64,000 bases of DNA, taken from Mobilicoccus sp032056465. Lineage in GTDB: Bacteria; Actinomycetota; Actinomycetes; Actinomycetales; Dermatophilaceae. Shown here piece after piece: positions 53,250 through 61,662 of this stretch. The notes under the pieces are model-generated. The model was not told the origin of the DNA. It did not search any database and was given only the letters and a program-made list of their open reading frames with translations. The stretch is from the NCBI RefSeq assembly GCF_032056465.1, contig NZ_DAMBCL010000008.1. One strand, given 5' to 3'. A program made the translations under genes and the position numbers. Each line of letters starts with the position of its first letter. Position 1 is the first letter of the stretch.

Positions 53250-53840
53250 GTGCCCGACCCTGAGACCCGTCCCGGCGTCGCCCCCGAGCACCCGGTCGAC
53301 CGGTCGGCCTTGCGCGTCCTCGCCCACCCGCTGCGCACTCGACTCCTCGCCGAACTCCGGGCACTGGGGTCCGCGACGGCGAGCGACCTCGCGCGCGTGC
53401 TCGGCACCAACAGTGGCGCGACGAGTTACCACCTGCGACGAATGGCGGAGGTGGGACTCGTCGCGGACGCGGGCACGATCGGCCGCCGGCGGCTGTGGGA
53501 GGTCGCGACCGAGGACCGCGCTCTCGACGTCGGCGACGACGAGGACGACGAGGCCGCTCTCGACTGGCTCGCGCGGGACTACGTCGGGCACTTCGCGCAG
53601 AAGGCCCAGGCGTGGTTGACCGACGCCCCGGAGTGGCCGTTGGGCTGGCAGGAGGCCTGCGGGCTGGAGGATCACCTCGTCCTCGTCACCGACGAGCAAC
53701 TCGCCTCCCTCCGCGCCGAGATGACCGAACTGCTCGCGCGCTACCGCCGCGTCGGCGCCGGCAATCCGTCGGCCAAACGGGTCACGTTCTACACGTGCCC
53801 GCTCCCCGTGGACCCGCCCCCGAGCCTGGGCCGGACCTGA
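53250..53840 (+). CDS. ArsR-type (HTH_20) winged-helix transcriptional regulator
   Basis: This 196-residue regulator has an N-terminal winged helix at residues ~17-90 (LRVLAHPLRTRLLAELRALG, then SATASDLARVLGTNSGATSY, HLRRMAEVGLV). There is no Cys metal-sensing motif. The C-terminal part (YVGHFAQKAQAWLTDAPEWP, then MTELLARYRRVG) is typical of HTH_20 regulators found beside MFS exporters, but no exporter adjoins it. GTG 53250 is the only suitable start. The operator-like palindrome upstream suggests autoregulation. Confidence 0.9.
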   Translation: MPDPETRPGVAPEHPVDRSALRVLAHPLRTRLLAELRALGSATASDLARVLGTNSGATSYHLRRMAEVGLVADAGTIGRRRLWEVATEDRALDVGDDEDDEAALDWLARDYVGHFAQKAQAWLTDAPEWPLGWQEACGLEDHLVLVTDEQLASLRAEMTELLARYRRVGAGNPSAKRVTFYTCPLPVDPPPSLGRT

Positions 53841-54138
53841 GCCTCCCTCCTGAGGTCTGCGCTCTTCTCGCGGCTCGCGGACCGTGACGCACCCAACGGG
53901 CGCCCAGGCGCCCCGGTTCGTCACTCGACCTCGCGGGCATCGTGGAATCGACGTGACAGTCTCGGCGGAGTCGACCTCCCCCGCGCCTGAACGTCTCCGG
54001 AATCAGCGCTGGTCACGGCCCCGCACCCATGGCCTCGGACCTTCGACTCCGTCGAAATTGCCACTTCCCTTTCGGGGCGGGCCCCCGTCGGCCACGCGGG
54101 TGAGGTCCGACGCGCGTCCCACTGCCGGTGGCCCCTGC
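53841..54138. other. Gene-free convergent region
   Basis: These 298 bp lie between the ends of the ArsR-like gene (plus) and the WYL regulator (minus). All frames are broken or look like shadow frames, and I found no strong hairpin, promoter or RNA gene. The composition is slightly less GC-rich than in the flanking genes. Confidence 0.6.
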
Positions 54139-55110
54139 CTAGCGGTCGAACCGAGCGGCCTCGGCCAACCGATCGGCCAGCGCCCGCACGGCGTCGGCCG
54201 CCTCGGGTGGGTCCAGCACCTCGAACGCCCACGGCAGCCAAGCGAGGTGGCGGGCGGCGTGATCGAGGTCCATCGCTCCCACGTCCACGAGACACGAGGC
54301 ACCGTCGAGCGCGGACGGATCGGGACGGACATCGGCGGTCGTCGGCGGGTAGACCTGCCGCACTGCGGTCGCCGGGGCGTGGACACGAAGACGGACGAGG
54401 TGGGGGTAGGCGTCACGGCTCGTCCCGCGGGCGACGTGCTCGGCGGCGTCGGGGGCGTCACGAGGGGTGAACCGCCAGGTCGTCGCACGCACCTCACCCA
54501 TCCGGTCGAGGCGGAACACACGCCAGTCATCACGGTCGAGATCCCAGGCGAACAGGTACCAGCGCCGGTCGGTCGTCACGAGCCGGTAGGGCTCGACGCG
54601 GCGCTCACCCGCCTCGCTGCCGTCGGCTCGGGTGTAGGCGAAACGCACCTGCACCGTGTCTCGGCAGGCGCGGGCCAGAGCCGTCAACACCTCGGCGTCG
54701 ACGGCGACGACGCCGGAGTCGGCACGCACCGTCGCCATGCGGACGGCGTCGATCCGCTCCCGCAACCGCGCGGGCACGACCTGGTCGAGCTTGGCGAGGG
54801 CGCGCACGGCGGTCTCCTCCATCCCGGCGACCGTGCCTCCGGCTGCCACACGCAGGGAGACGGCGATCGCCACCGCCTCGTCGTCGTCGAGGACCAGCGG
54901 CGGCATCGCCCTCCCGGCGACGAGGCGGTACCCGCCACCGGCCCCGCGTTCGGACTCCACTGGGTATCCCAGTCGGCGGAGCCGCTCGATGTCGCGCCTC
55001 ACCCCACGGGTCGACACGCCGAGCCGCTCGGCGAGGTCGGGACCGGCCCACGCCGCGCGTTGCTGCAGCAGGGTGAGCAGGCGCATGAGTCGCACCGTGG
55101 GATCGGCCAT
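54139..55110 (-). CDS. WYL-domain HTH transcriptional regulator (YafY-like)
   Basis: This 323-residue DeoR-type/WYL regulator has an HTH at residues ~4-55 (RLMRLLTLLQQRAAWAGPDL, then AERLGVSTRGVRRDIERLRR). The WYL domain (~140-215) shows VEPYRLVTTDRRWYLFAWDL, with the residues expected to bind nucleic acid or small ligands, followed by a WCX-type C-terminal region. ATG 55110 gives the family N-terminus MADPTVRLMRLL. It is divergent from a DinB gene, with the palindrome GGACAG-GAT-CTGTCC between them, a frequent WYL/DinB arrangement in Actinobacteria. Confidence 0.92.
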   Translation of the reverse strand: MADPTVRLMRLLTLLQQRAAWAGPDLAERLGVSTRGVRRDIERLRRLGYPVESERGAGGGYRLVAGRAMPPLVLDDDEAVAIAVSLRVAAGGTVAGMEETAVRALAKLDQVVPARLRERIDAVRMATVRADSGVVAVDAEVLTALARACRDTVQVRFAYTRADGSEAGERRVEPYRLVTTDRRWYLFAWDLDRDDWRVFRLDRMGEVRATTWRFTPRDAPDAAEHVARGTSRDAYPHLVRLRVHAPATAVRQVYPPTTADVRPDPSALDGASCLVDVGAMDLDHAARHLAWLPWAFEVLDPPEAADAVRALADRLAEAARFDR

Positions 55111-55133
55111 GTCACGAGGATGACCCAGACAGA

Positions 55134-55148
55134 GGACAGGATCTGTCC
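55134..55148. promoter_or_regulatory. Palindromic operator between WYL regulator and DinB gene
   Basis: GGACAG-GAT-CTGTCC is a perfect 6-3-6 inverted repeat in the 61-bp divergent gap, 24 bp from the WYL start and 23 bp from ATG 55172. A further GACAG lies just left at 55127-55131. It is the likely binding site through which the WYL protein controls both genes. Confidence 0.65.
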
Positions 55149-55171
55149 GGAGAGCAGTGGACGCTCGTGCC

Positions 55172-55795
55172 ATGACGAGTTCATCCCCCGCCCCGGCCCC
55201 CGACGACCCGATCGACCGGACTCCGGCCACGCCGGCGATCGACGGGCCGCTTTCGGCTCACCTGCTCGAGCAACTCGAGTGGCACTGGCGCGAACAGCTC
55301 CGCCCACGCTTCGACGGGCTCACCGACGAGGAGTACCGCTGGGAGCCCGTGGCGGACTGCTGGAACGTGCGCCCACGCGGTGAATCGTCGGCGCAGATCC
55401 AAGGCGGCAGCGGCGACGCGGTCATCGAGTTCGCCTACCCCGAGCCCGATCCCGCGCCGTTCACGACGATCGCATGGCGCCTCGGCCACCTCGTCGTCGG
55501 CGTGCTCGGCGCGCGGAACGCCGCTCACTTCGGCGCACCTCCCACCGACTACATGACCTTCGACTACCCGCTCGACGCCGCCGGCGCCCTGGCGCACCTC
55601 GACGAGCAGTACCGCCGCTGGTGTGCGGGGGTCGCCGCCCTCACCGAGGACGACCTCGCGCGCCCCGTCGGCGAGGCCGAGGGTCCGTGGGCCGACCGCC
55701 CCATGCTCACCCTCGTCCAGCACATCCATCGCGAGGTCATCCATCACGGCGCCGAGATCGCCCTGCTCCGAGATCTGTACGCCCACACCCGCTGA
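55172..55795 (+). CDS. DinB superfamily protein
   Basis: This 207-residue DinB_2-fold protein has a four-helix bundle with LEQLEWHWREQLRPRFDGLT, WRLGHLVVGVLGARNAAHFG and LTLVQHIHREVIHHGAEIAL. The histidines in WRLGH, QHIHREVIHHG are candidate metal ligands. It is divergently transcribed from the WYL regulator and probably controlled by it. The start is ATG 55172; GTG 55157 would add five residues. Function likely a metal-dependent thiol transferase or hydrolase, not established. Confidence 0.9.
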   Translation: MTSSSPAPAPDDPIDRTPATPAIDGPLSAHLLEQLEWHWREQLRPRFDGLTDEEYRWEPVADCWNVRPRGESSAQIQGGSGDAVIEFAYPEPDPAPFTTIAWRLGHLVVGVLGARNAAHFGAPPTDYMTFDYPLDAAGALAHLDEQYRRWCAGVAALTEDDLARPVGEAEGPWADRPMLTLVQHIHREVIHHGAEIALLRDLYAHTR

Positions 55796-55809
55796 GCCGC
55801 CCGAGCGCC

Positions 55810-55862
55810 CCGCCCCGCCCCGCGGCGCCCTGCCCTGCCCTGACCTGCCCTGACCCGACCCT
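55810..55862 (+). repeat. C-rich low-complexity stretch
   Basis: Short imperfect repeats of CCCCG and CCCTG/CCTGAC occupy the gap between the two DinB genes. The sequence is prone to slippage and contains no visible gene or terminator stem; it ends just before TTGACG (55862-55867). Confidence 0.7.
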
Positions 55863-55880
55863 TGACGTCTGGAGACCCCC

Positions 55881-56534
55881 ATGCCCGCTCTCACCCCCGC
55901 CACCGCCCGCGACGAGGGTGAGGCCCTGCGCACGTTCGTCCTCAGCCAGCTCGACGGGATGCGTGCGGTCGCCTTCGGCCTCACCGACGACCAGGCCCGC
56001 GCCACCCCGACCACCAGTGCCCTGTCGGTCGGGGGCCTGCTCAAGCACGTCGTCCGCTGCACCGACCAGTGGTTCGCCCGCTTCGAGTCCGCCCCCGAGC
56101 GCACTGAGCGCGACACGCAGCCCGCCGAGGAGGCGGGCCGGCTCTACGCGGAGGAGTTCGTCATGCAGCCGGAGGAGACCCTCGGCGCATTGGTCGCCGA
56201 ATTCGACCGGCTGCGAGCGCGGATCGCCGATGCGGCCGCCGACTTGGACCTGGACGCCGAGGTCCCCGTCCCCACCGATGCCCCATGGTGGCCGCAGGAT
56301 CTCGACGCCTGGAACGTCCGCTGGGGGCTGCTTCACCTCGTCGAGGAGATCGCGCGCCATGCCGGACACGCCGACATCATCCGCGAACACATCGACGGCG
56401 CCACGACCTACGAACTCGTCGCCGGCCTCGAGGGCGAGGACCCCTCGGCCTGGCTCGTCCCGACCCCACCCCACCCCGGCTCCTACGACGCCGAGCGCCG
56501 GCGCGACGCCGAGCCCGCGGTCGCGCAGGGATGA
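55881..56534 (+). CDS. DinB/DUF664 family protein (mycothiol transferase-like)
   Basis: This 217-residue DinB-fold protein has histidines LLKHVVRCTDQWFARF and WGLLHLVEEIARHAGHADII in the positions that bind metal in mycothiol-dependent maleylpyruvate isomerase-like enzymes. Such DUF664 proteins commonly end with '-E-I-A-R-H-A-G-H-A-D-I-I-R-E', as here. It follows the other DinB gene by 85 bp in the same direction. Substrate unknown. Confidence 0.9.
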   Translation: MPALTPATARDEGEALRTFVLSQLDGMRAVAFGLTDDQARATPTTSALSVGGLLKHVVRCTDQWFARFESAPERTERDTQPAEEAGRLYAEEFVMQPEETLGALVAEFDRLRARIADAAADLDLDAEVPVPTDAPWWPQDLDAWNVRWGLLHLVEEIARHAGHADIIREHIDGATTYELVAGLEGEDPSAWLVPTPPHPGSYDAERRRDAEPAVAQG

Positions 56535-56584
56535 CCCCCGCGAGGTGGTGAGGGGCGGACGGGTCGGCCCTTCGCCAGGCCCCA

Positions 56585-56646
56585 GCATTTAAAGCGGATT
56601 TCTTCTGTAATATTCACGGCGTCACGACCCGATCGAAGGAGACGCC
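56585..56646 (+). promoter_or_regulatory. Promoter of the nitrite-reduction cluster
   Basis: This AT-rich island (56586-56616) has TAATAT (56608-56613) as a -10 candidate and the 11-mer AAAGCGGATTT (56591-56601), the reverse complement of AAATCCGCTTT. That differs by one base from AAATCCGTTTT upstream of norB (2420-2430). GAAGGAG precedes the ATG by 5-6 nt. The shared element points to a common regulator of nitrite and NO reduction (inference). Confidence 0.5.
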
Positions 56647-56967
56647 ATGTCCCGCACTCCCCTGCCCCTCACCGAGACCTCCTCGCCCGACCACGGCTGC
56701 GGGTGCGGATGCGGCCACGACGAGCTGCCGGTGCTCGACGCCCGGGTCATTCCCGGAGCGATCCGGCACGGTGCCATCCTCGGCGCGATCTCGCAGGTGC
56801 GGCCCGGTTCCGGCCTGGTGCTGCTCGCCCCGCACGACCCGCTCCCCCTCCTGCAGCAGGTGCGCGAGGCCTACGGCGAGACGGTCGACATCGGATACGT
56901 CGACCGAGACGGCGACCTCGCCGGAGGTGACGGCGTGCGGGTGAGGTTCACCAAGGTCGCTGCCTGA
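56647..56967 (+). CDS. DUF2249 domain protein with N-terminal Cys/His motif
   Basis: This 106-residue protein begins with a Cys-rich head, HGCGCGCGHDELPVLDARVI, then a DUF2249 (SirA-like) domain: HDPLPLLQQVREAYGETVD. DUF2249 proteins often occur with denitrification or nitrite-reductase genes and may bind metal or act in repair or electron transfer. Cys18, Cys20, Cys22 with His24 could chelate a metal; that is inference. It is the first gene of the nirK cluster, 17 bp before the membrane protein gene. Confidence 0.85.
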   Translation: MSRTPLPLTETSSPDHGCGCGCGHDELPVLDARVIPGAIRHGAILGAISQVRPGSGLVLLAPHDPLPLLQQVREAYGETVDIGYVDRDGDLAGGDGVRVRFTKVAA

Positions 56968-56984
56968 CAGGCGCGGTCGCCCCG

Positions 56985-58109
56985 ATGCACGCCGTCACCG
57001 CGCCTGCGCGCCCCGTCCCGTCGTCCCGACGCCGGCCACGCCGAACCCGTCTCGCGCTTCTCGCCCTCGGTGGGGCGAGCCTGCTCGTCGGACTCGACGC
57101 GGGGCTCGCTCGCGCAGGCCTGTGGGCACCGGTCGAGTCGCCCCGGCTCGCGGTGTTGCACGGGATCGTCATGGTGCTCGGATTCCTCGGCACCCTCATC
57201 GCCCTCGAGCGCGCGCAGGCCCTCGGGGCCGCATGGGCGCTGCTCGCACCCGCGACCCTCGCCGCCGGGAGCCTCTCACTGGTCGCGGGTGCACCGGTCG
57301 TCGTGGGGGCGTTGCTCCTCACCCAGGGATGTGCGGTGTTCGTGGCCGTCTACGTCGCGTTGTGGCGGCGGGCACGTGCCGATGTCGTCGCGGTCGAGGG
57401 CCTCGGCGCCCTTGCCGCCCTCCTGTCTGCCGTCACGTGGGTGTGGGCCCCGGTTCCCGCGATCGTCTGCCTGCTCGCGACGTTCGTCGTGCTCACCATC
57501 GCCGCGGAACGCACCGAACTCGCGGCGCTGACGATGGGCCCCGCGGCCCCGAGGCGGCTGCTGACACTGAGCTCGGCTCTCGTCCTTGCCGCCCTCGTCG
57601 CCCTCGTGTGGCCGGCGGGCGGGACCCGGGCGTTCGGCGCCGTGCTGCTGCTGCTCACCGTCTGGCTGGTGCGGGACGACGTGGCCCGCCGCTTCGTCCG
57701 GACCGAGGGGTTGCGCCGGTTCAGCGCGACGGCACTCCTCGCGGGGTACGCCTGGCTGGGGGTGGCGGCGCTCGTGTGGCTCGTCGGGGGCGTCCCGGTG
57801 GGGCCGTCGTACGACATCGCCGTCCACGGGGTGTTCCTCGGGTTCGGGATGTCGATGGTGATCGCCCACGCGCCGACGATCCTGCCCGCCGTCGTCGGCG
57901 CCCCGCTCCCCTACCGGACCGTGTCATGGATTCCCTTGGGGGCGCTACACCTCGGCCTTCTCGTGCGGGTCGTCGGCGACGTCGTCATGGCGCTCGGTGG
58001 CGGCGACCTGCTCTTCCGGTGGGGCGCGGCACTGACCGTCCTCGCCGTTCTCCTCTTCGTCCTCGTCTCCCTCGTCCTGGTGGTGAGCGCTCGTGCCCGC
58101 GTCCCTTGA
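56985..58109 (+). CDS. NnrS-like multispanning membrane protein
   Basis: This 374-residue protein has about ten to twelve membrane helices. HGIVMVLGFLGTLIALERAQ and DIAVHGVFLGFGMSMVIAHA then PTILPAVVG carry histidines near helix starts, resembling NnrS-type heme/copper membrane proteins that accompany denitrification. Assignment is from pattern and context, since NnrS is divergent. Its 3' end overlaps the NirK gene by 17 bp (58093-58109). A role in NO tolerance or in delivering metal or electrons to NirK is inferred. Confidence 0.7.
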   Translation: MHAVTAPARPVPSSRRRPRRTRLALLALGGASLLVGLDAGLARAGLWAPVESPRLAVLHGIVMVLGFLGTLIALERAQALGAAWALLAPATLAAGSLSLVAGAPVVVGALLLTQGCAVFVAVYVALWRRARADVVAVEGLGALAALLSAVTWVWAPVPAIVCLLATFVVLTIAAERTELAALTMGPAAPRRLLTLSSALVLAALVALVWPAGGTRAFGAVLLLLTVWLVRDDVARRFVRTEGLRRFSATALLAGYAWLGVAALVWLVGGVPVGPSYDIAVHGVFLGFGMSMVIAHAPTILPAVVGAPLPYRTVSWIPLGALHLGLLVRVVGDVVMALGGGDLLFRWGAALTVLAVLLFVLVSLVLVVSARARVP

Positions 58110-60876
58110 TTCCCGCGACCGTCGTCCGGTCGGCCCGCCGCGCACGGCCTCCCCGGGGTCGCGTCGACGGCGCTGGCCGTTGCGGGACTACCCCTCGGTG
58201 TTCTGGCTGGCGGCCGCCGCCGGCGTGGCCCTCGTGCACCGGTTCGTCCCGGAGTCGCTGTGGCTCATGATCCACCTCGTGCTGCTCGGGGCGCTCACGC
58301 ACGCGATCCTCGTCTGGAGCCGCTACTTCGCCGACGCGCTGCTCAAGGTCCCCACGACGGAGGCCGACCGCGCGCGGCAGTCGGCGCGCATCCTCACGCT
58401 GCTCCTCGGCTCGAGCCTCGTCCTCGTGGGGGTGCCCGCAGGGCTCCCGCCGGCGGTCGGCCTCGGGGCGGGGCTCGTCGCGGTCGCGGTCCTCTGGCAC
58501 GGAATCACCCTGTGGCGCATGCTCGCCGGTGGACTGCCCGGCCGCTTTCGGATCACCGTGCACTACTACGTCGCCGCCTCGGCCGCGCTCGGCGTCGGCG
58601 CGCTCCTCGGTGGCCTCCTCGGGTCGACCCCCGGCGGGGTGCCGGACCCGGCCCACGGGCGTCTGCTCCTCGCGCACGCGTCGGCCAACCTGCTCGGCTG
58701 GGTGGGATTGACGATTCTCGGGACGCTCGTGACGTTCTGGCCGACCCTCCTTCACGCCCGCATCGACCCGCGCGCCGAGACCCTCGCGCGACAGGCGCTC
58801 CCGGCGCTGCTCGTCGGGGTGTCCGGGCTCGTCGGCGGCGCGCTCGCGGGGACGCGGGTCGTCGCACTCGTCGGTATCCTCGCCTACGTCGTCGGGGTGT
58901 GCTGGTGGGGACGGGCGCTGCTCGTCCCGCTCCGGGCCCGCCCCCCACGGTCGTTCGCCGCCGCTTCCGTCGCCGCGTCGCTGCCGTGGGGAATGGTCGC
59001 GCTCGGATGGCTCGGGTGGATCCTCGCGACGATGCGCCCCGGCGACGCAGGTTGGGCCGACGTCGTCGCCCACCTCACGCCCGTCGCGGGTGTCGCCGCG
59101 GCCGGCGTCGGCGTGCAGATCCTCTGCGGCGCGCTCGCCCACCTCGTCCCGACGGTCCTCGGCGGAGGACCTGCGGTCGTGCGGGCCACGGGCCGGGTGT
59201 TCGACCGGCAGGCCGCCGCGCGTCTCGTCCTCGTCAACACGGGACTGCTCTTCCTCGTGCTGCCGGTACCGAGCTGGGTGAGCGTGACGACCTCGCTGCT
59301 CGGCCTCGTCGGGCTCGTGTGGTTCCTCCCGCTCGTGGTCGCGGCCGTGCGCGTCAACCGGCGAGGGCGCGAGGCCGTCGCCGCCGGAGAGCCCGTTGAC
59401 GGTGGCGCAGTCGACACTGAGGTGCCCCGGCTGTGGTCGGCGGGTCAGGTGGTCGCCGCGCTGTCCGCCGTCGGCGTCGCGGTGGTCGTCGGCGTCGGTG
59501 TCGACCCTGCCGCGGCCGGTTTCGCGGCGACGGGTGGAACCGCCCAGACGGATGCGCAGCCGGTGGCCCCGACCGGCCGCACCGTCCGGGTCGCGGTGAG
59601 CGCCGAGGACATGCGGTTCACCCCCGCGTCGGTGACGGTCGCGGCGGGGGATCGGCTCGTCGTCGACCTCGTCAACGACGACCCGGCGCAGGTGCACGAC
59701 CTCGTGCTCGGTGAGGCGACCTCCGGGCGTCTCGCGCCGGGCGAACGCGCGGAGGTCGACGCGGGCGTCGTCTCCGGGCCCACCTCGGGGTGGTGCAGCA
59801 TCGCCGGCCACCGGCAGATGGGGATGGTGTTCGACGTCCTCGTCACCGGTGCACCAGGAGGCGGTGAGACCGCCGCGGGCGGCGCGGGGGCGCACGCCGG
59901 CCACGAGGGTGGCGACATGACCGGGATGGGCACGGCACCGTCCGCGGCGGTGCGCACCGTGCCCGACGCCCGGCTGACCACGCACGTCGACCCGGTTCTC
60001 GCGCCACTGCCACCCCGGCGCGGGGCGTCGATGGTGCGCCGGATCACCATGCGCGCCACCGAGGTTCCTCTCGAGGTCGCCCCTGGCGTGTGGCAGACGC
60101 GGTGGACGTTCGACGGCGGTCACGTCGGCCCGACCCTGCACGGGCGTGTGGGGGACGTCTTCGAGATCACGCTCGTCAACGACGGCACGATGGGCCATTC
60201 GATCGACTTCCACGCCGGTGCCCTCGCGCCGGATCGCCCGATGCGGACGATTCCGCCCGGGCAGTCCCTCGTCTACCGGTTCACGGCGGGGCGGGCCGGC
60301 GCATGGATGTACCACTGCTCGACGCATCCGATGAGTCACCACATCGCGGCCGGGATGGCGGGAGCGGTGATCATCGAGCCCGACGGCCTGCCGCGGGTCG
60401 ACCGCAGCTACGTGCTCGTGCAGTCGGAGGCGTACGTCATCGCAGGAGGAGACGGGCGGGCGGCCGCGCGGCCGGAGGACGCCCAGCCGGTCGACGCCGC
60501 GAAGATCGCCGCCCGCCGTCACGACTTCGTCATGTTCAACGGCATCGCCAACCAGTACGACGAGTTCCCGCTCCAGGCGAAGGTCGGTGAACGGGTGCGC
60601 ATCTGGAGCGTCGACACCGGCCCGAACGTGCCGTCGAGTCTGCACGTCGTCGGCGGCCAGTTCGACACGGTCTACGCCGAGGGCGGCTACCACCTCAAGA
60701 GCGGCAAGGACCCGTTCGGCACCACCGGGGGCGGTTCGCAGGCCCTCGCACTGCAACCGGCACAGGGTGGCTTCGTCGAGCTGTCGTTCCCCGAGGCCGG
60801 GCGCTACCCCGTCGTCTCGCACGTGATGAGCGACGCCGAGAGCGGCGCCCACGGCGTCGTCGAGGTCACCGACTGA
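58093..60876 (+). CDS. nirK: Membrane-anchored three-cupredoxin copper nitrite reductase (NirK fusion)
   Basis: This 927-residue protein combines an N-terminal ~430-residue domain with about eleven helices, a cupredoxin domain (~500-590), and a C-terminal two-domain CuNIR (~640-927). The extra cupredoxin has a type 1 copper set H535, C568, H573 and M578. The CuNIR core keeps type 1 ligands H702, C742, H750, M755, type 2 ligands H707, H741, H910, and catalytic D705 and H851. It should reduce nitrite to NO on the outer face of the membrane, with electrons passing from the membrane domain (quinol?) via the cupredoxin; that route is inference. GTG 58093 starts inside the NnrS-like gene. Confidence 0.9.
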   Translation: MPASLDSRDRRPVGPPRTASPGSRRRRWPLRDYPSVFWLAAAAGVALVHRFVPESLWLMIHLVLLGALTHAILVWSRYFADALLKVPTTEADRARQSARILTLLLGSSLVLVGVPAGLPPAVGLGAGLVAVAVLWHGITLWRMLAGGLPGRFRITVHYYVAASAALGVGALLGGLLGSTPGGVPDPAHGRLLLAHASANLLGWVGLTILGTLVTFWPTLLHARIDPRAETLARQALPALLVGVSGLVGGALAGTRVVALVGILAYVVGVCWWGRALLVPLRARPPRSFAAASVAASLPWGMVALGWLGWILATMRPGDAGWADVVAHLTPVAGVAAAGVGVQILCGALAHLVPTVLGGGPAVVRATGRVFDRQAAARLVLVNTGLLFLVLPVPSWVSVTTSLLGLVGLVWFLPLVVAAVRVNRRGREAVAAGEPVDGGAVDTEVPRLWSAGQVVAALSAVGVAVVVGVGVDPAAAGFAATGGTAQTDAQPVAPTGRTVRVAVSAEDMRFTPASVTVAAGDRLVVDLVNDDPAQVHDLVLGEATSGRLAPGERAEVDAGVVSGPTSGWCSIAGHRQMGMVFDVLVTGAPGGGETAAGGAGAHAGHEGGDMTGMGTAPSAAVRTVPDARLTTHVDPVLAPLPPRRGASMVRRITMRATEVPLEVAPGVWQTRWTFDGGHVGPTLHGRVGDVFEITLVNDGTMGHSIDFHAGALAPDRPMRTIPPGQSLVYRFTAGRAGAWMYHCSTHPMSHHIAAGMAGAVIIEPDGLPRVDRSYVLVQSEAYVIAGGDGRAAARPEDAQPVDAAKIAARRHDFVMFNGIANQYDEFPLQAKVGERVRIWSVDTGPNVPSSLHVVGGQFDTVYAEGGYHLKSGKDPFGTTGGGSQALALQPAQGGFVELSFPEAGRYPVVSHVMSDAESGAHGVVEVTD

Positions 60877-60958
60877 CGCGGGCGCGTGCCGCAACCCGTC
60901 CCCGCCCCGACGGGTGCCGGGCGGTCCTGCCCGGTTGGTGTGCTGCGACGATGGGCGG

Positions 60959-61384
60959 GTGGACGAGGAACTGGTGGTGACGAACCGGGTGCGCATCCCG
61001 GCCTCGGAGCTGCGGGAGCGGTTCTCACACGCCTCCGGACCCGGGGGTCAGGGCGTCAACACCGCGGACTCGCGGGTCGAGCTGACCTTCGACGTCGCGG
61101 GCTCCCCGTCCTTGCCGGAGACCCACCGCACCCGGGCGTTGGCGCGACTGGCCGGACGTCTCGTCGAGGGTCGGATCACGGTCGCCGCCGCCGAGCGCCG
61201 CAGCCAGCTCGCGAACCGCCGCATCGCCCGCGAGCGCCTGGCCCAGCTGCTGCGGGAGGCCATCGCGCCACCGCCACCACCCCGCCGCGCCACCCGCCCC
61301 ACCCGCGGCTCGAAGGAACGCCGCCTCGCGAGCAAGAAGCGGCGCAGCGAGATCAAACGCGGGCGGGGACGCCCGGCGGACTGA
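60959..61384 (+). CDS. arfB: ArfB/YaeJ-like peptidyl-tRNA hydrolase (GGQ release factor)
   Basis: This 141-residue rescue factor has the catalytic GGQ in HASGPGGQGVNTADSRVEL, the core RIPASELRERFS, and a basic C-terminal tail (KERRLASKKRRSEIKRGRGR) that enters the mRNA channel of stalled ribosomes. It hydrolyses peptidyl-tRNA on non-stop complexes. GTG 60959 gives VDEELVVTNRVRIP, a normal start. It lies 82 bp after nirK in the same direction but is not functionally linked. Confidence 0.94.
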   Translation: MDEELVVTNRVRIPASELRERFSHASGPGGQGVNTADSRVELTFDVAGSPSLPETHRTRALARLAGRLVEGRITVAAAERRSQLANRRIARERLAQLLREAIAPPPPPRRATRPTRGSKERRLASKKRRSEIKRGRGRPAD

Positions 61385-61400
61385 CAGCCGGCCTTAACAC

Positions 61401-61476
61401 CCGAGACGGCAGAGGGGATGGCAGCTCAGATGGCGCTGGGGCAGTAGTGGCCCTTCCATCCCATCTGCCGTCTCGG
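61401..61476. repeat. Long inverted repeat (21-bp arms)
   Basis: The arms 61401-61421 (CCGAGACGGCAGAGGGGATGG) and 61456-61476 are complementary with a single mismatch, separated by 34 nt. It begins 16 bp after the arfB stop. The long loop itself contains GATGG repeats. It may be a terminator for arfB, an RNA element or a small mobile/repeat remnant. Confidence 0.8.
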
Positions 61477-61662
61477 CCCGCATCGTCGGTGACACGGGGC
61501 GCATCCGTACCGCCCCACCGCGCGCGAACCCGTGGACGACATCGGCAGGTTCACGACCGCGAGGGGCCGTTCGGCGGGCGTACTCTCTCGGCGTACTGCG
61601 TCGCGCGGGGATTTCACCACGGCGTCAGGTCCTCCAGCCGTGCACCTACACGAGAGACGATC

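Noticed and set aside
57985..60996. 1003-codon open frame on the minus strand opposite nirK
   Set aside because: It mirrors the codon bias of nirK; the protein is low-complexity Arg/Asp/Gly/Pro with no domain, so it is an antisense artefact.
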